Below are positions 25,303 through 36,705 of a stretch of DNA of 64,000 nt, one piece after another. Below the pieces are notes generated by a model. That model worked only from the letters and a program-made list of their open reading frames with translations. It searched no databases and was not told the origin of the DNA. The translations under genes and the position numbers were made by a program. The stretch is from Streptomyces sp. NBC_01288 (GTDB lineage Bacteria; Actinomycetota; Actinomycetes; Streptomycetales; Streptomycetaceae). How positions within the stretch are numbered: the first letter of the stretch is position 1; each line of letters starts with the position of its first letter. The DNA lies in assembly GCF_035982055.1 (NCBI RefSeq), contig NZ_CP108427.1:3162001-3226000 (forward strand), read 5' to 3'.

Positions 25303-26817
25303 TCAGCCTTCGCTGACGCCCAGTTGCTCCAGGATGAGCTCCTTGACGCGGGCCGCGTCGGCCTGGCCACGGGTGGCCTTCATGACCGCTCCGACCAGCG
25401 CGCCGGCCGCCGCCACCTTGCCGCCGCGGATCTTGTCGGCGATGCCCGGGTTACCGGTGATGGCCTCCTGGACGGCGGTGGTGAGGGCGCCGTCGTCGGA
25501 GACGACCTTCAGGCCGCGCTTCTCGACGACCTCGTCCGGGGTGCCCTCGCCGGCGAGGACGCCTTCGATGACCTGGCGGGCCAGCTTGTCGTTCAGCTCG
25601 CCGGCGGTGACCAGGGCGGTGACCCGGGCGACCTGCTCCGGCGTGATGGGCAACTCGTCGAGCGCCTTGCCGGACTCGTTGGCGCTGCGGGCGAGTTCGC
25701 CCATCCACCATTTGCGCGCGGAGGCCGAGTCCGCACCGGCGTCGATCGTGGCGACGATCGGGTCGATGGCACCGGCGTTGAGGATCGACTGCATGTCGAA
25801 CGCGGTGATCCCCCACTCCTCGCTCAGCCGGTTGCGGCGGGCCAGCGGCTGCTCGGGCAGCTCGGCGCGGATCTCCTCGACCCACGCGCGCGAGGGGGCC
25901 ACCGGCACCAGGTCCGGCTCCGGGAAGTACCGGTAGTCCTCCGCCTCCTCCTTCACGCGGCCCGAGGTCGTCGACCCGGTGTCCTCGTGGAAGTGGCGGG
26001 TCTCCTGGATGATCGTGCCGCCGGAGTTCAGCACCGCGGCGTGGCGCTGGATCTCGTAACGGGCGGCACGCTCCACGGAACGCAGCGAGTTGACGTTCTT
26101 CGTCTCGCTCCGGGTGCCGAACTTCTCGCGGCCGTACGGGCGCAGCGACAGGTTCACGTCGCAGCGCATCTGCCCCTGCTCCATGCGGGCTTCCGACACA
26201 CCGAGCGCCCGGATCAGCTCGCGCAGCTCCGCGACGTAGGCCTTCGCGACCTCGGGAGCACGCTCGCCCGCACCCTCGATCGGCTTGGTGACGATCTCGA
26301 TGAGCGGGATGCCGGCGCGGTTGTAGTCGAGCAGCGAGTGCGAGGCGCCGTGGATACGGCCCGTCGCGCCGCCGACGTGCAGCGACTTGCCGGTGTCCTC
26401 CTCCATGTGGGCGCGCTCGATCTGCACCCGGAAGGTCTCGCCGTCCTCCAGCTGTACGTCGAGGTAGCCGTTGAAGGCGATCGGCTCGTCGTACTGGGAG
26501 GTCTGGAAGTTCTTCGGCATGTCCGGATAGAAGTAGTTCTTCCGGGCGAAGCGGCACCACTCGGCGATCTCGCAGTTCAGCGCGAGGCCGATCCTGATCG
26601 CGGACTCGACGCCGATCGCGTTGACGACCGGGAGCGCGCCGGGCATGCCGAGGCAGGTCGGGCAGGTCTGCGAGTTCGGTTCGGCGCCCAGTTCGGTCGA
26701 ACAGCCGCAGAACATCTTGGTCTTGGTGCCGAGTTCGACATGGACCTCAAGGCCCATGACGGGGTCGTACGACGCCAGCGCGTCCTCGTACGACTCCAGG
26801 TCGGTCGTGGTGGTCAC
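25303..26817 (-). CDS. gatB: Asp-tRNA(Asn)/Glu-tRNA(Gln) amidotransferase subunit B
   Basis: tRNA-binding kinase subunit of GatCAB; it phosphorylates the misacylated Glu or Asp on tRNA so that it can be amidated to Gln or Asn. 504 residues, normal length. Signature blocks are G-L-E-V-H-V-E-L at about 22-29, the zinc-binding F-C-G-C-S-T-E and [23 protein letters not shown], and the C-terminal YqeY-like tail domain. The GTG start at 26817 lies 15 bp after the stop codon of the 80-residue gene. It is last in the gatC-gatA-orf-gatB cluster, ending at a strong hairpin. Confidence 0.98.
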   Translation of the reverse strand: MTTTTDLESYEDALASYDPVMGLEVHVELGTKTKMFCGCSTELGAEPNSQTCPTCLGMPGALPVVNAIGVESAIRIGLALNCEIAEWCRFARKNYFYPDMPKNFQTSQYDEPIAFNGYLDVQLEDGETFRVQIERAHMEEDTGKSLHVGGATGRIHGASHSLLDYNRAGIPLIEIVTKPIEGAGERAPEVAKAYVAELRELIRALGVSEARMEQGQMRCDVNLSLRPYGREKFGTRSETKNVNSLRSVERAARYEIQRHAAVLNSGGTIIQETRHFHEDTGSTTSGRVKEEAEDYRYFPEPDLVPVAPSRAWVEEIRAELPEQPLARRNRLSEEWGITAFDMQSILNAGAIDPIVATIDAGADSASARKWWMGELARSANESGKALDELPITPEQVARVTALVTAGELNDKLARQVIEGVLAGEGTPDEVVEKRGLKVVSDDGALTTAVQEAITGNPGIADKIRGGKVAAAGALVGAVMKATRGQADAARVKELILEQLGVSEG

Positions 26818-26832
26818 GGTGAACTTTCCCTC

Positions 26833-27075
26833 TCAGCCCAGCAGGACGTCGTCGTCGCCCAGCCGCTTCAGCTCGCGGTACAGGATGGCGAGGCCGGTGA
26901 CGATCGCGACGGCGGACACCGTGGCGTCGATCAGACGGAGCGTGTCGTGCTCGGTGCGCGCCTTCTTGATCTGCTTGGCGACACCCAGCGCGCCGAACGC
27001 GGTGGTGGCGATGGACACATACGTGCCGGACTTCGACTTCTTGAAGCCCTTGGCCTTCGACAGTGCGTTGCTCAC
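26833..27075 (-). CDS. 80-residue protein between gatA and gatB
   Basis: Small protein of unknown function. A basic N-terminal stretch ([14 protein letters not shown]) is followed by two moderately hydrophobic segments, [13 protein letters not shown] and [17 protein letters not shown], so it may be membrane-associated. Its GTG start overlaps the gatA stop codon by 4 bp (GTGA), meaning it is translated by ribosomes finishing gatA. Its position inside the gat cluster suggests matched expression, but nothing shows a role in tRNA amidation. Confidence 0.85.
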   Translation of the reverse strand: MSNALSKAKGFKKSKSGTYVSIATTAFGALGVAKQIKKARTEHDTLRLIDATVSAVAIVTGLAILYRELKRLGDDDVLLG

Positions 27076-28574
27076 AGCGACGGTGCCTCCTCAAGCAGCG
27101 GGTGGCCCCACTTTTCCACGAAGGCGGCCTCGACGGCGGCGCCGACCTTGTAAAGGCGGTCGTCCTTCAGCGCCGGGGCGATGATCTGGAGCCCGACCGG
27201 GAGACCGTCCTCCGGCGCGAGACCGCAGGGCAGCGACATGGCCGAGTTGCCCGCCAGGTTGGTCGGGATGGTGCACAGGTCCGCGAGGTACATCGCCATC
27301 GGGTCGTCGGCACGCTCACCGATCGGGAAGGCGGTGGTCGGCGTCGTCGGCGAGACGATCACGTCGACGCTCTCGAACGACTTCTCGAAGTCGCGGGTGA
27401 TGAGCGTACGGACCTTCTGGGCGCTGCCGTAGTACGCGTCGTAGTAGCCACTCGACAGGGCGTACGTCCCGAGCATGATGCGGCGCTTCACCTCGGGGCC
27501 GAAGCCCGCCTCACGGGTGATCGAGGTGACCTCTTCGGCCGAGTGGGTGCCGTCGTCGCCGGTACGGAGGCCGTAGCGCAGGCCGTCGAAGCGGGCCAGG
27601 TTCGACGAACACTCGGAGGGCGCGATCAGGTAGTACGCCGACAGGGCGAGGTCGAAGGACGGGCAGTCCAGCTCGACGATCTCCGCGCCCAGTTCCTTCA
27701 GGACCTCTACGGCCTCGTCGAAGCGCTGGATGACGCCGGCCTGGTAGCCCTCGCCGCGGAACTGCTTGACGACGCCGACGCGCATGCCCTGCACGCTGCC
27801 GTTGCGGGCGGCCTCGACGACCGGCGGGACCGGGGCGTCGATGGAGGTGGAGTCGAGCGGGTCGTGTCCGGCGATGGCCTCGTGCAGGAGCGCCGCGTCC
27901 AGGACCGTACGGGCACAGGGCCCGCCCTGGTCGAGGGAGGACGAGAAGGCGACCATGCCGTAGCGGGAGACCGCGCCGTACGTCGGCTTGACGCCGACCG
28001 TGCCGGTGACGGCGGCCGGCTGGCGGATGGAACCGCCGGTGTCCGTGCCGATCGCCAGCGGCGACTGGAAGGAGGCGAGCGCGGCGGAGGAACCGCCGCC
28101 GGAGCCGCCGGGGATCTTGGTGAGGTCCCAGGGGTTGCCCGTCGGCCCGTAGGCGCTGTTCTCGGTGCTCGACCCCATGGCGAACTCGTCCATGTTGGTC
28201 TTGCCGAGGATGACCACGTCGGCGGCCTTCAGCCGCTTGGTGACGGTCGCGTCGTACGGCGGGATCCAGCCTTCGAGGATCTTGGAGCCGACCGTGGTCG
28301 GGATGCCCTCGGTGGTGAAGATGTCCTTGAGCGCGAGCGGGACGCCGGCCAGCGGGCCGAGCTGCTCGCCCCGGGCCCGCTTCTCGTCGACGGCGCGGGC
28401 CTGCGTGAGGGCGCCCTCGCGGTCGACGTGCAGGAAGGCGTGCACCTTCGCGTCGACCTCGTCGATCCGGGCGAGGTGGGCCTCGGTGACCTCGACGGCC
28501 GTGAGCACGCCGGACGCGATGTTCGCGGCGATCTCGGCGGCGGTGAGCCGGATGATGCTGCTGTGGTCCGTCAT
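27072..28574 (-). CDS. gatA: Asp-tRNA(Asn)/Glu-tRNA(Gln) amidotransferase subunit A
   Basis: Glutaminase/amidase subunit of GatCAB; it releases ammonia from glutamine or asparagine for the GatB reaction. 500 residues. The amidase-signature catalytic triad is present: Lys in A-L-K-D-I-F, the cis-Ser in [11 protein letters not shown], and the nucleophilic Ser in [12 protein letters not shown]. The start is GTG or ATG at 28574, 5 bp after gatC. The stop codon overlaps the next small gene (GTGA), so the cluster is tightly coupled. Confidence 0.98.
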   Translation of the reverse strand: MTDHSSIIRLTAAEIAANIASGVLTAVEVTEAHLARIDEVDAKVHAFLHVDREGALTQARAVDEKRARGEQLGPLAGVPLALKDIFTTEGIPTTVGSKILEGWIPPYDATVTKRLKAADVVILGKTNMDEFAMGSSTENSAYGPTGNPWDLTKIPGGSGGGSSAALASFQSPLAIGTDTGGSIRQPAAVTGTVGVKPTYGAVSRYGMVAFSSSLDQGGPCARTVLDAALLHEAIAGHDPLDSTSIDAPVPPVVEAARNGSVQGMRVGVVKQFRGEGYQAGVIQRFDEAVEVLKELGAEIVELDCPSFDLALSAYYLIAPSECSSNLARFDGLRYGLRTGDDGTHSAEEVTSITREAGFGPEVKRRIMLGTYALSSGYYDAYYGSAQKVRTLITRDFEKSFESVDVIVSPTTPTTAFPIGERADDPMAMYLADLCTIPTNLAGNSAMSLPCGLAPEDGLPVGLQIIAPALKDDRLYKVGAAVEAAFVEKWGHPLLEEAPSL

Positions 28575-28579
28575 GGTGG

Positions 28580-28876
28580 TTAGTCCTCCCCCAGGATCTG
28601 CGGCACCTTGAAACGCTGCTGCTCCTGGGCCGGGGCGCCGGAGAGCGCCTGCTCGGGGGTGAGCGAGGGACGGACCTCGTCCGCGCGCATGACGTTCGTC
28701 AGCGGCAGCGGGTGGGAGGTCGGCGGTACGTCTTGGTCGGCGACCTCGCTGACGCGGGCGACCGCGCCGATGATGTCGTCGAGCTGTCCCGCGAAGTGCT
28801 CAAGCTCTTCGGGCTTCAGCTCCAGACGCGCCAGCCGGGCGAGGTGGGCGACCTCCTCGCGCGTGATGCCAGGCAT
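28580..28876 (-). CDS. gatC: Asp-tRNA(Asn)/Glu-tRNA(Gln) amidotransferase subunit C
   Basis: Small stabilising subunit that wraps GatA and GatB, 98 residues, normal size. It opens [20 protein letters not shown], the family signature, and contains [15 protein letters not shown] and D-E-V-R-P-S-L-T. The start is ATG at 28876 with AGAGGAA upstream. It is the first gene of the gat cluster; the promoter should lie in the 95 bp before it. Confidence 0.97.
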   Translation of the reverse strand: MPGITREEVAHLARLARLELKPEELEHFAGQLDDIIGAVARVSEVADQDVPPTSHPLPLTNVMRADEVRPSLTPEQALSGAPAQEQQRFKVPQILGED

Positions 28877-28971
28877 GCAGCGTTCCTCTGGGGTGAGTGT
28901 GTGTGGTTTGGCGGCAATCCTATGGGGCGGGTGCCCTCAGCCGTTAAACGGTTTCTCCGGAGCCCCGGGCC

Positions 28972-29463
28972 TCAGCCTCTCGCATCCCACGCCGCGCTCC
29001 TCATGAAGTGGTTGTCGTACAGCTCCTGCACCTCCAGGAGGCTCTCCGGGCCGACCTCTCCGAGGGCGATGCGCTGTAGGTGACGGAAGTACTCGAAGCG
29101 TTCCACGCCGGGCGTGATGACGATGAGGAGGTCGGCGTCGGCGCCGGGTGCGGCGGCGAAGGCGTGGGGCAGACCCGGCGGGACGACGACCAGGTCGCCG
29201 GGTCCGGCGGTGACGACCTGGTCGCCGGAGAGGATCTCGGCGGCGCCGTCGAGCAGGAAGAACATCTCGGCGGAGTTGTCGTGCCAGTGCGGTTTCGCGC
29301 CGTCCGCTCCCCCGCTGAGGGTGACGCGCTGGGTGGACAGCGCACCGCCGGTCGCGCTGCTGTCCGCCAGCAGCTTCACGGTGGTCGGCGCCCGGCCCAC
29401 CACCTCGGCCTCGGCATCGCGGACGATCACGGACTCGTCGAACTTCGGTACGAGCAACGACAT
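28972..29463 (-). CDS. cupin-domain protein
   Basis: Single-domain cupin of 163 residues. Cupin motif 1 is H-W-H-D-N-S-A-E-M-F-F-L-L-D-G (two His and the Glu of the metal site) and motif 2 is G-D-L-V-V-V-P-P-G-L-P-H-A-F. Such proteins range from dioxygenases to sensors, and the reaction here is unknown. The ATG at 29463 is chosen over an upstream frame extension that reads as Ser/Glu low complexity. Just upstream, GTTCGGATGAGA is repeated twice in tandem (29475-29498). It is probably in one transcript with the DUF4267 gene. Confidence 0.88.
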   Translation of the reverse strand: MSLLVPKFDESVIVRDAEAEVVGRAPTTVKLLADSSATGGALSTQRVTLSGGADGAKPHWHDNSAEMFFLLDGAAEILSGDQVVTAGPGDLVVVPPGLPHAFAAAPGADADLLIVITPGVERFEYFRHLQRIALGEVGPESLLEVQELYDNHFMRSAAWDARG

Positions 29464-29530
29464 TTCGGGACCCCGTTCGGATGAGAGTTCGGATGAGAAG
29501 GAGGAGTACGGCTCGGACAGCTCGGACGAC

Positions 29531-29902
29531 TCAGACAAGGAAGAGCAGCACGGCACTGATCAGTACAACGATCGCCGTGGCGAAGTGGATCCCGAAGGCC
29601 ACGGCTTTCGTTCCGCCGTGGCGCAGCACTATCAGGGTGTCGCCGAACGGGACGACGGCGACGCAGAGCATGAACCAGGCCTCGGCATACGCCCCGGCGA
29701 AGGCCAGCACCGCAAGGCCCACCAGACCCAGCGTGCCGTCCCTGAGGCCCTTGATCGTGAGGTAGGCACCGGCGTCGCCGGCGGGATCGGCCGGCACTCC
29801 GTAACCGGTGGCGGCGGGGCCGGGCTGGAACAGGAACCGGTAGCCCAGGAACAGGCAGAACAGGTCCAGCACGATCGCCAGGGCGTACGCGGTGATGGTC
29901 AT
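29531..29902 (-). CDS. DUF4267-like small membrane protein
   Basis: Membrane protein of 123 residues with four predicted helices; it resembles the DUF4267 family, whose function is unknown. Features are an N-terminal helix (A-Y-A-L-A-I-V-L-D-L-F-C-L-F-L-G-Y-R-F), the loop Q-P-G-P-A-A-T-G-Y-G-V-P, K-G-L-R-D-G-T-L-G, and A-V-V-P-F-G-D-T-L-I-V-L-R-H-G-G. The start is ATG at 29902 with a GAGGAG-like site just upstream. It diverges from a TetR gene, and two CTAGC palindromes lie between them, so it is probably repressed by that TetR. The cupin gene follows 67 bp downstream. Confidence 0.9.
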   Translation of the reverse strand: MTITAYALAIVLDLFCLFLGYRFLFQPGPAATGYGVPADPAGDAGAYLTIKGLRDGTLGLVGLAVLAFAGAYAEAWFMLCVAVVPFGDTLIVLRHGGTKAVAFGIHFATAIVVLISAVLLFLV

Positions 29903-29925
29903 GCCACTTCTCCTCGTCTCGTTTT

Positions 29926-29988
29926 CTAGCAACGCTAGCGACAAGAGCGAAGCTAACAGAGCACCGCAAGAAATGCTAGCGATGCTAG
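29926..29988. promoter_or_regulatory. two identical TetR-type palindromic operators
   Basis: CTAGC-N3-GCTAG occurs at 29926-29938 and again at 29976-29988, exactly 50 bp apart, each a perfect 5+5 palindrome with a 3-base centre. One lies close to the DUF4267 start, the other close to the TetR start. The spacing and symmetry fit autoregulation and repression of the divergent gene. The binding protein is inferred from position. Confidence 0.75.
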
Positions 29989-29998
29989 AATCCCAGGC

Positions 29999-30583
29999 AT
30001 GACGATTCAGACGCGCCGGGAGCGCGAGCGGGCGGAACGGGAGCGACTGATCATCTCGGCCGCACGTGAACTGGCCGAGACGGAGGGCTGGGACGCGGTG
30101 ACGACCCGGCGCCTGGCAGCCGAGATCGAGTACAGCCAGCCCGTCCTCTACAGCCACTTCAAGGACAAGGGGGCGATCATGGCGGCGGTGGCGGTCCAGG
30201 GCTGCGAGGAGATCGCGGCCGAGATGCGCACGGCCCGCACGGCGGCGAAGGGGGCCCGCGCGGCACTGGCCGCGGTGGGCGAGTCGTACACGGCCTTCGC
30301 GCGCCGCCGCCCCGCGCTCTACGACGTGATGTTCACGCACACGGTGGACCTGCCGTTCGCCACTCCCGAGGCCCCGGCGGCCCTCCAAGCGGCCTTCGGC
30401 GAACTGTTCAAGGCAGTCCAACCGATCGCGGCCAAGGGCGACGACGTAGGCCTACTGACGGAGACCTACTGGGCAGGCCTCCACGGCCTGGTAACCCTGA
30501 TGCGCAGCGGCCGCCTACCGGAGGAGGAACACGACCAGCGCCTGGCGCTGTTGATCAGTCACTTTGCAACGAGCGTGAGTTGA
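29999..30583 (+). CDS. TetR/AcrR family transcriptional regulator
   Basis: Repressor of 194 residues. The helix-turn-helix lies at about 20-65: V-T-T-R-R-L-A-A-E-I-E-Y-S-Q-P-V-L-Y-S-H-F-K-D-K. The C-terminal part resembles the WHG-type TetR effector domain (Y-W-A-G-L-H-G-L-V-T-L). The ATG at 29999 is the first base after a short leader that contains one of the two CTAGC palindromes, so binding should block its own start. Likely targets are itself and the divergent DUF4267-cupin pair. The effector is unknown. Confidence 0.93.
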   Translation: MTIQTRRERERAERERLIISAARELAETEGWDAVTTRRLAAEIEYSQPVLYSHFKDKGAIMAAVAVQGCEEIAAEMRTARTAAKGARAALAAVGESYTAFARRRPALYDVMFTHTVDLPFATPEAPAALQAAFGELFKAVQPIAAKGDDVGLLTETYWAGLHGLVTLMRSGRLPEEEHDQRLALLISHFATSVS

Positions 30584-30589
30584 ACCCCT

Positions 30590-30660
30590 CAGGGGGGCGG
30601 GGAACTGCGCGCCCAGCCACAACGGGCCGCCAGTCGCGAACAAACAGAAGCCCCCACCCC
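30590..30660. repeat. genus-typical intergenic repeat fragment
   Basis: The stretch containing GGGGAACTGCGCGCCCAGCC followed by ACAACGGG matches, from memory, a sequence scattered through Streptomyces intergenic regions (GGGGCGCGGGGAACTGCGCG class). It lies between the convergent TetR and rmdB-like genes. Confidence 0.5.
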
Positions 30661-30676
30661 AAGAGGCGCAGCGACC

Positions 30677-32932
30677 TCAGCCGATCCGCCCCGGATCATC
30701 CGCCGCAGCCGCAGGCAGCGCAGCCCGCGGCCGCTGCCAACCCCGCGAACCCCTCGCCCGAAGCCACGCGGTCATGTCCTCCGGAGGCATGGCCGCAGCG
30801 ACAAGCCACCCCTGAACCGCATCACACCCAAGATCCCGCAACCGCTCCCACGTCTCGTCGTCCTCAACCCCCTCAGCCACGACGAGCAACCCGAGGGAAT
30901 GCGCGAGATCAACAGTGCACCGCACGATCTCCGCGTCCTCCGTGTCCACCGCGAGCCGAGCCACGAACGACCGGTCGATCTTCAACTCGCTGACGGGCAG
31001 CCGCCGTAGATGCACCAGGGACGAGTACCCCGTACCGAAGTCGTCGAGGGACATCTTCACGCCGTGCCCGGTCAGCCCGTTGAGGGTGTCGGCGGCGCGC
31101 TGGGGGTCCTCCAGGAGGACGTGTTCCGTGATCTCCAGCTGGAGCGAGCCCGGCGGGACCCCGTGCCGGGCGAGGCGCGCGGCGACGGAGCCCGCGAAGC
31201 CGGGGGTGTGCACATCGCGCGGGGAGACGTTCACCGCGACCGGCACGAACAGGCCCTGGGCGCGCCATCGGGCGACCTGGGCGAGGGCCGTGTCGAGCAC
31301 GTACTCGGTGAGATGGGGCATCAGCCCGGACGACTCCGCGATCGCTATGAACTCGTCCGGCGGCACCTTCCCGCGCTCCGGGTGCACCCACCGCACCAGC
31401 GCCTCAAGTCCGGCGACCTGACCGTCGAAACGGACCTTGGGCTGGTAGTGCAGCTGCACCTCGTGCGCGTCGAGGGCCCGCCGCAGATCGCCCAACAGGC
31501 CGAGCCGGTCAGGGGTGTTGGAGTCCCGCTTGGACTCGTAGACCTCTACGCCCGTACGGTCCCGCTTCGCCTGGTACATCGCGACGTCGGCCCGGCGCAG
31601 CAGCCCCTCGGCGTCGAGGGCGTGGTCGGGGAAGACGGCGACGCCCGCGCTGGCCTCCAGGACGAGGGTGAGCCCGTCGAGGTCGAGCGGGGAGCTGAGC
31701 GCGGTGACGAGGTTGCGGGCGACCCGGGTCGCGGACGTCGTGGAGTCGGCGACGGGCAGCAGGACGGCGAACTCGTCACCGCCGAGCCGCGCGGCCTCCG
31801 CCCCGCGCGGCAGCGCCACCCGCAGCCGGTCGGCTATCTGCAACAGCAGCCGGTCACCGGCGAGATGGCCCAGGGTGTCGTTGACCGACCGGAACCGGTC
31901 GAGGTCGATCAGCATGAGCGCGGCCTTGGCGCCGATGCGCTCGGCGTCGTCCAGGGCGGTCCAGATACGTTCCAGGAGCCACTGCCGGTTGGGCAGCCCG
32001 GTCAGCGGGTCGCGCAGCTGCTCCTCGGCTCTGGCCCGGGCCATCCACAGGGTGGAGTCGAGGGCGATGAGCGGGATCGAGAACAGGGGCAGAAGGACCG
32101 GCTGGGCTACGGCGACCACGCAGATGAGGGGTGCGATGCCGAGCAGGGCTACGGCGACCAGCCCCTGTCTGAGCAGGGCGGTGCGGGCGACGGTGGGCAG
32201 TCCGCCGTGCCGCGGGGCGTGCAGATACCAGAGCAGGGTGCGGGTCACGGCGAGATAGGCGACGGCGACCAGCACCACCTCGGGGGCGGTGTAGACCGTC
32301 CAGGTGTCGGGGTTCCAGGGCTTCTCCACGGACGGCACTCGTCCGAACGCGCCCAGCACGAGTGCTCCGGCGGCTATGCCGAGGATGTCCACCGCGCCGT
32401 GCAGCACGCCCTGGCGCCAGCGGTTGCGCCGGGCTATGCCGACCAGGACGACGACGGTGAGGCTGACCATGCCGGCGGCGACCCAGCCGTAGAGCAGCAG
32501 GACACCGAGGGTGAGGGCGGCGCCCGAGCCGGTGCCGCCCCACCAGCGGGCGCGGCCGAGGGCGACGAGGTGGCCGACGATGATGCCGGTCAGCACGGCG
32601 AGCGACCAGCCGACCGTGCCGGACGGGAAGAGCGCGTGGTCGCCGGTGAACGCCCGGAAGAAGCCGGCGCCGAGGACAAAGCCGGCCGCGACGACGACCG
32701 CCGTGGGCAGCGCGGGCCAGGTCAGATGGCGCTCGCCGTCGCCGGGCAGCCCTGCGCCCGGGTCGGCCGAGAGTGGTCCGGAGTGGCGGGCGTCGGGTGT
32801 GGAGTACTGTCCGGTGGCGCGCGGCTGGGCGCCCGGACGCTCCACGGGTCGCGCTCCCCAACGACTCTCCCGCCAGGCGCCGGTGACCCGGCGCAGCAGT
32901 GAGTCCGGGGGGGCGCTCTCGGTCGGTTCCAT
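30677..32932 (-). CDS. rmdB: membrane GGDEF-EAL c-di-GMP phosphodiesterase (rmdB-like)
   Basis: Cyclic-di-GMP enzyme of 751 residues. A disordered tail of about 70 residues is followed by a membrane region of six to eight helices (about 72-300), then GGDEF (motif at about 383) and EAL (E-A-L-V-R-W at about 507). The EAL site is complete: V-N-V-S, L-E-I-T-E, L-D-D-F-G-T-G-Y-S-S-L, K-I-D-R-S-F, A-E-G-V-E and the late Gln. The GGDEF box is intact, but the residues before it (P-R-G-A) are not an R-x-x-D inhibitory site. Phosphodiesterase activity is therefore expected. From memory, S. coelicolor RmdB, a regulator of morphology, is the neighbour of ligA, as here. The ATG at 32932 follows GAGAGGGACGGG. 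Confidence 0.92.
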   Translation of the reverse strand: MEPTESAPPDSLLRRVTGAWRESRWGARPVERPGAQPRATGQYSTPDARHSGPLSADPGAGLPGDGERHLTWPALPTAVVVAAGFVLGAGFFRAFTGDHALFPSGTVGWSLAVLTGIIVGHLVALGRARWWGGTGSGAALTLGVLLLYGWVAAGMVSLTVVVLVGIARRNRWRQGVLHGAVDILGIAAGALVLGAFGRVPSVEKPWNPDTWTVYTAPEVVLVAVAYLAVTRTLLWYLHAPRHGGLPTVARTALLRQGLVAVALLGIAPLICVVAVAQPVLLPLFSIPLIALDSTLWMARARAEEQLRDPLTGLPNRQWLLERIWTALDDAERIGAKAALMLIDLDRFRSVNDTLGHLAGDRLLLQIADRLRVALPRGAEAARLGGDEFAVLLPVADSTTSATRVARNLVTALSSPLDLDGLTLVLEASAGVAVFPDHALDAEGLLRRADVAMYQAKRDRTGVEVYESKRDSNTPDRLGLLGDLRRALDAHEVQLHYQPKVRFDGQVAGLEALVRWVHPERGKVPPDEFIAIAESSGLMPHLTEYVLDTALAQVARWRAQGLFVPVAVNVSPRDVHTPGFAGSVAARLARHGVPPGSLQLEITEHVLLEDPQRAADTLNGLTGHGVKMSLDDFGTGYSSLVHLRRLPVSELKIDRSFVARLAVDTEDAEIVRCTVDLAHSLGLLVVAEGVEDDETWERLRDLGCDAVQGWLVAAAMPPEDMTAWLRARGSRGWQRPRAALPAAAADDPGRIG

Positions 32933-33018
32933 TCCCGTCCCTCTCACAGCCGGCGGTGCCCACGCCACGCGGTCCGATGCCCGACTTCCGTCAACGGCAC
33001 CGCGTTTGGAAAACCCCT

Positions 33019-33043
33019 CCCCCTGCTCACCAAGAGCAGGGGG
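33019..33043 (-). terminator. ligA terminator
   Basis: Perfect 10-bp stem (33019-33028 and 33034-33043) with a 5-base loop. On the minus strand it is followed by AGGGGTTTTCC. It lies 160 bp past the ligA stop codon and 86 bp before rmdB, so it separates the two transcripts. Confidence 0.75.
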
Positions 33044-33202
33044 TTGCCCCAACCGCAGCTGGGCACGGCAGGTGCACACCTCAACAGTAGGCCGCAGAAG
33101 GCTTCCACGGGCAGCGGTCGTAGACGGTTGCCCGAATGCGACCCGGCCACCCGTATGCATCTGGTATGCGCCGATCGGGTGGCCTTCAACCGCTGCTCCT
33201 CG

Positions 33203-35410
<2,208 letters not shown>

Positions 35411-36418
35411 TCACTCAGGGTTGTCCGCGAGGGATCTCGCCGCCCGGACGCAGTGGGCGAGGGCATGGCGCGCGTACTCGGGAGAAGCCCCCGCGAGTCC
35501 GCACGACGGGGTGATCGTGACCGCCTCCGCGAGAAGTCCCGGTCGCAGCCCCAGCCTGCGCCACAGCGTCCTGACACCCATGACGCTACCGGCAGGGTCT
35601 GACAACGCGGTGTCCGTGCCCGGCACGACACCGGCGAAGATCCGGGTGCCGGCCTCGACCGCCTCGCCGATCACGTCGTCGTCACGCTCGGTGAGAAGCG
35701 AGAAGTCGAAGGAGACCCCCGCCGCGCCCGCCCGGCGCAGCAGGGCGAACGGCACGTCCGGTGCGCAGGAGTGGACGACGACCGGGCCGTTCCCGTGCAC
35801 CCCGACGACCTCGCGGAGCGTGTCCTCGACGAGTTGACGGTCGACGGCGCGGTGAGTGCGGTAGCCGCTGGCGGACCTGACGTGTCCGCGCAGGACGGCC
35901 ATGAGGGACGGTTCGTCGAGCTGGAGCACGATCTGGGCGCCGGGGACGCGGCGTTGGACGTCGGCGAGGTGATTGCGCAGCCCCTCGGCGAGCGAGCCCG
36001 CGAGGTCCCGGCCGGCGCCGAGGTCGGAGAGCACGGACTCACCGTTCCTCAACTCCAGACTCGCGGCGAGGGTCCAGGGTCCAACGGCCTGCACCTTGAG
36101 CGGCCCCTCGTACCCCTGGGTGAACTCCTCGAACGCGTCGAGGTCCTCCCCCAGCCACGCCCACGCCCGCTTCGTGTCCCGCCCCGGACGGTCCCCGATC
36201 CGCCAACCGCTGGGCTCCACACGCGCGTACACCTCGACGAGCAGCCCCGCGGTCCGGCCGATCATGTCCGCGCCGGGTCCCCGCGCGGGCAGTTCGGGCA
36301 GGAACGGGAAGTCCTCGAAGGCACCGGTCGCGGTCTTCGCGGCCTCACGGGCGTCGATGCCGGGGAGTGAACCGACACCGGTGGCGGGACCGAAGCTGAA
36401 CTGGCTGCTGTTGCTCAC
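35411..36418 (-). CDS. MetE C-terminal-like methionine synthase family protein
   Basis: Protein of 335 residues resembling the catalytic C-terminal half of cobalamin-independent methionine synthase. The opening G-V-G-S-L-P-G, the mid-protein Q-L-D-E-P-S-L, the zinc ligands in V-V-H-S-C-A-P-D, and the late Cys in T-P-S-C-G-L-A-G-A-S match the MetE core. It is about half the size of full MetE and lacks the N-terminal domain, like archaeal-type or 'core' MetE proteins, so the methyl donor may differ from methyl-tetrahydrofolate. The start is ATG at 36418. The link to ligA is operonic only. Confidence 0.9.
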   Translation of the reverse strand: MSNSSQFSFGPATGVGSLPGIDAREAAKTATGAFEDFPFLPELPARGPGADMIGRTAGLLVEVYARVEPSGWRIGDRPGRDTKRAWAWLGEDLDAFEEFTQGYEGPLKVQAVGPWTLAASLELRNGESVLSDLGAGRDLAGSLAEGLRNHLADVQRRVPGAQIVLQLDEPSLMAVLRGHVRSASGYRTHRAVDRQLVEDTLREVVGVHGNGPVVVHSCAPDVPFALLRRAGAAGVSFDFSLLTERDDDVIGEAVEAGTRIFAGVVPGTDTALSDPAGSVMGVRTLWRRLGLRPGLLAEAVTITPSCGLAGASPEYARHALAHCVRAARSLADNPE

Positions 36419-36474
36419 CCCGGAAGACTACGGAACCTTCCGGGGGTGTGGCAGCGTGCCTGGGAGCTGCGCCC

Positions 36475-36535
36475 CCAGACCCCGCTTCGGCCTCAACGGC
36501 CTCGTCCTCAAACGCCGGACGGGCTGGATTGTGGC
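36475..36535. repeat. genus-typical intergenic repeat
   Basis: The run with CTCGTCCTCAAACGCCGGAC then GGGCTG is a sequence I recall as common between Streptomyces genes. It sits in the 287-bp gap between the MetE-like gene and the SDR gene. Confidence 0.5.
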
Positions 36536-36639
36536 GGCCTGGGCTGAGAAGTGCCCGCCTCCGCCGACCCGTTCACCACCCGGCTCGGTTGCTTGGGGGT
36601 TCACCTTTTGACCGACAGTAAGCGGGTGGTGGGTGGACA

Positions 36640-36696
36640 AAGGGCTGGGGGTCCAGGGGGCGAAGCCCCTTGGCGGGGTCTGGGGCGGAGCCCCAG
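36640..36696 (-). terminator. SDR-LOG operon terminator within a repeat
   Basis: CTGGGGC-GGA-GCCCCAG (36680-36696) is a perfect 7-bp stem, 9 bp after the SDR stop codon, with a second GGGGGC/GCCCC hairpin beside it. The whole stretch resembles the GGGGCGGAGCCCC repeats frequent in Streptomyces. Confidence 0.65.
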
Positions 36697-36705
36697 TGGG
36701 CAACC

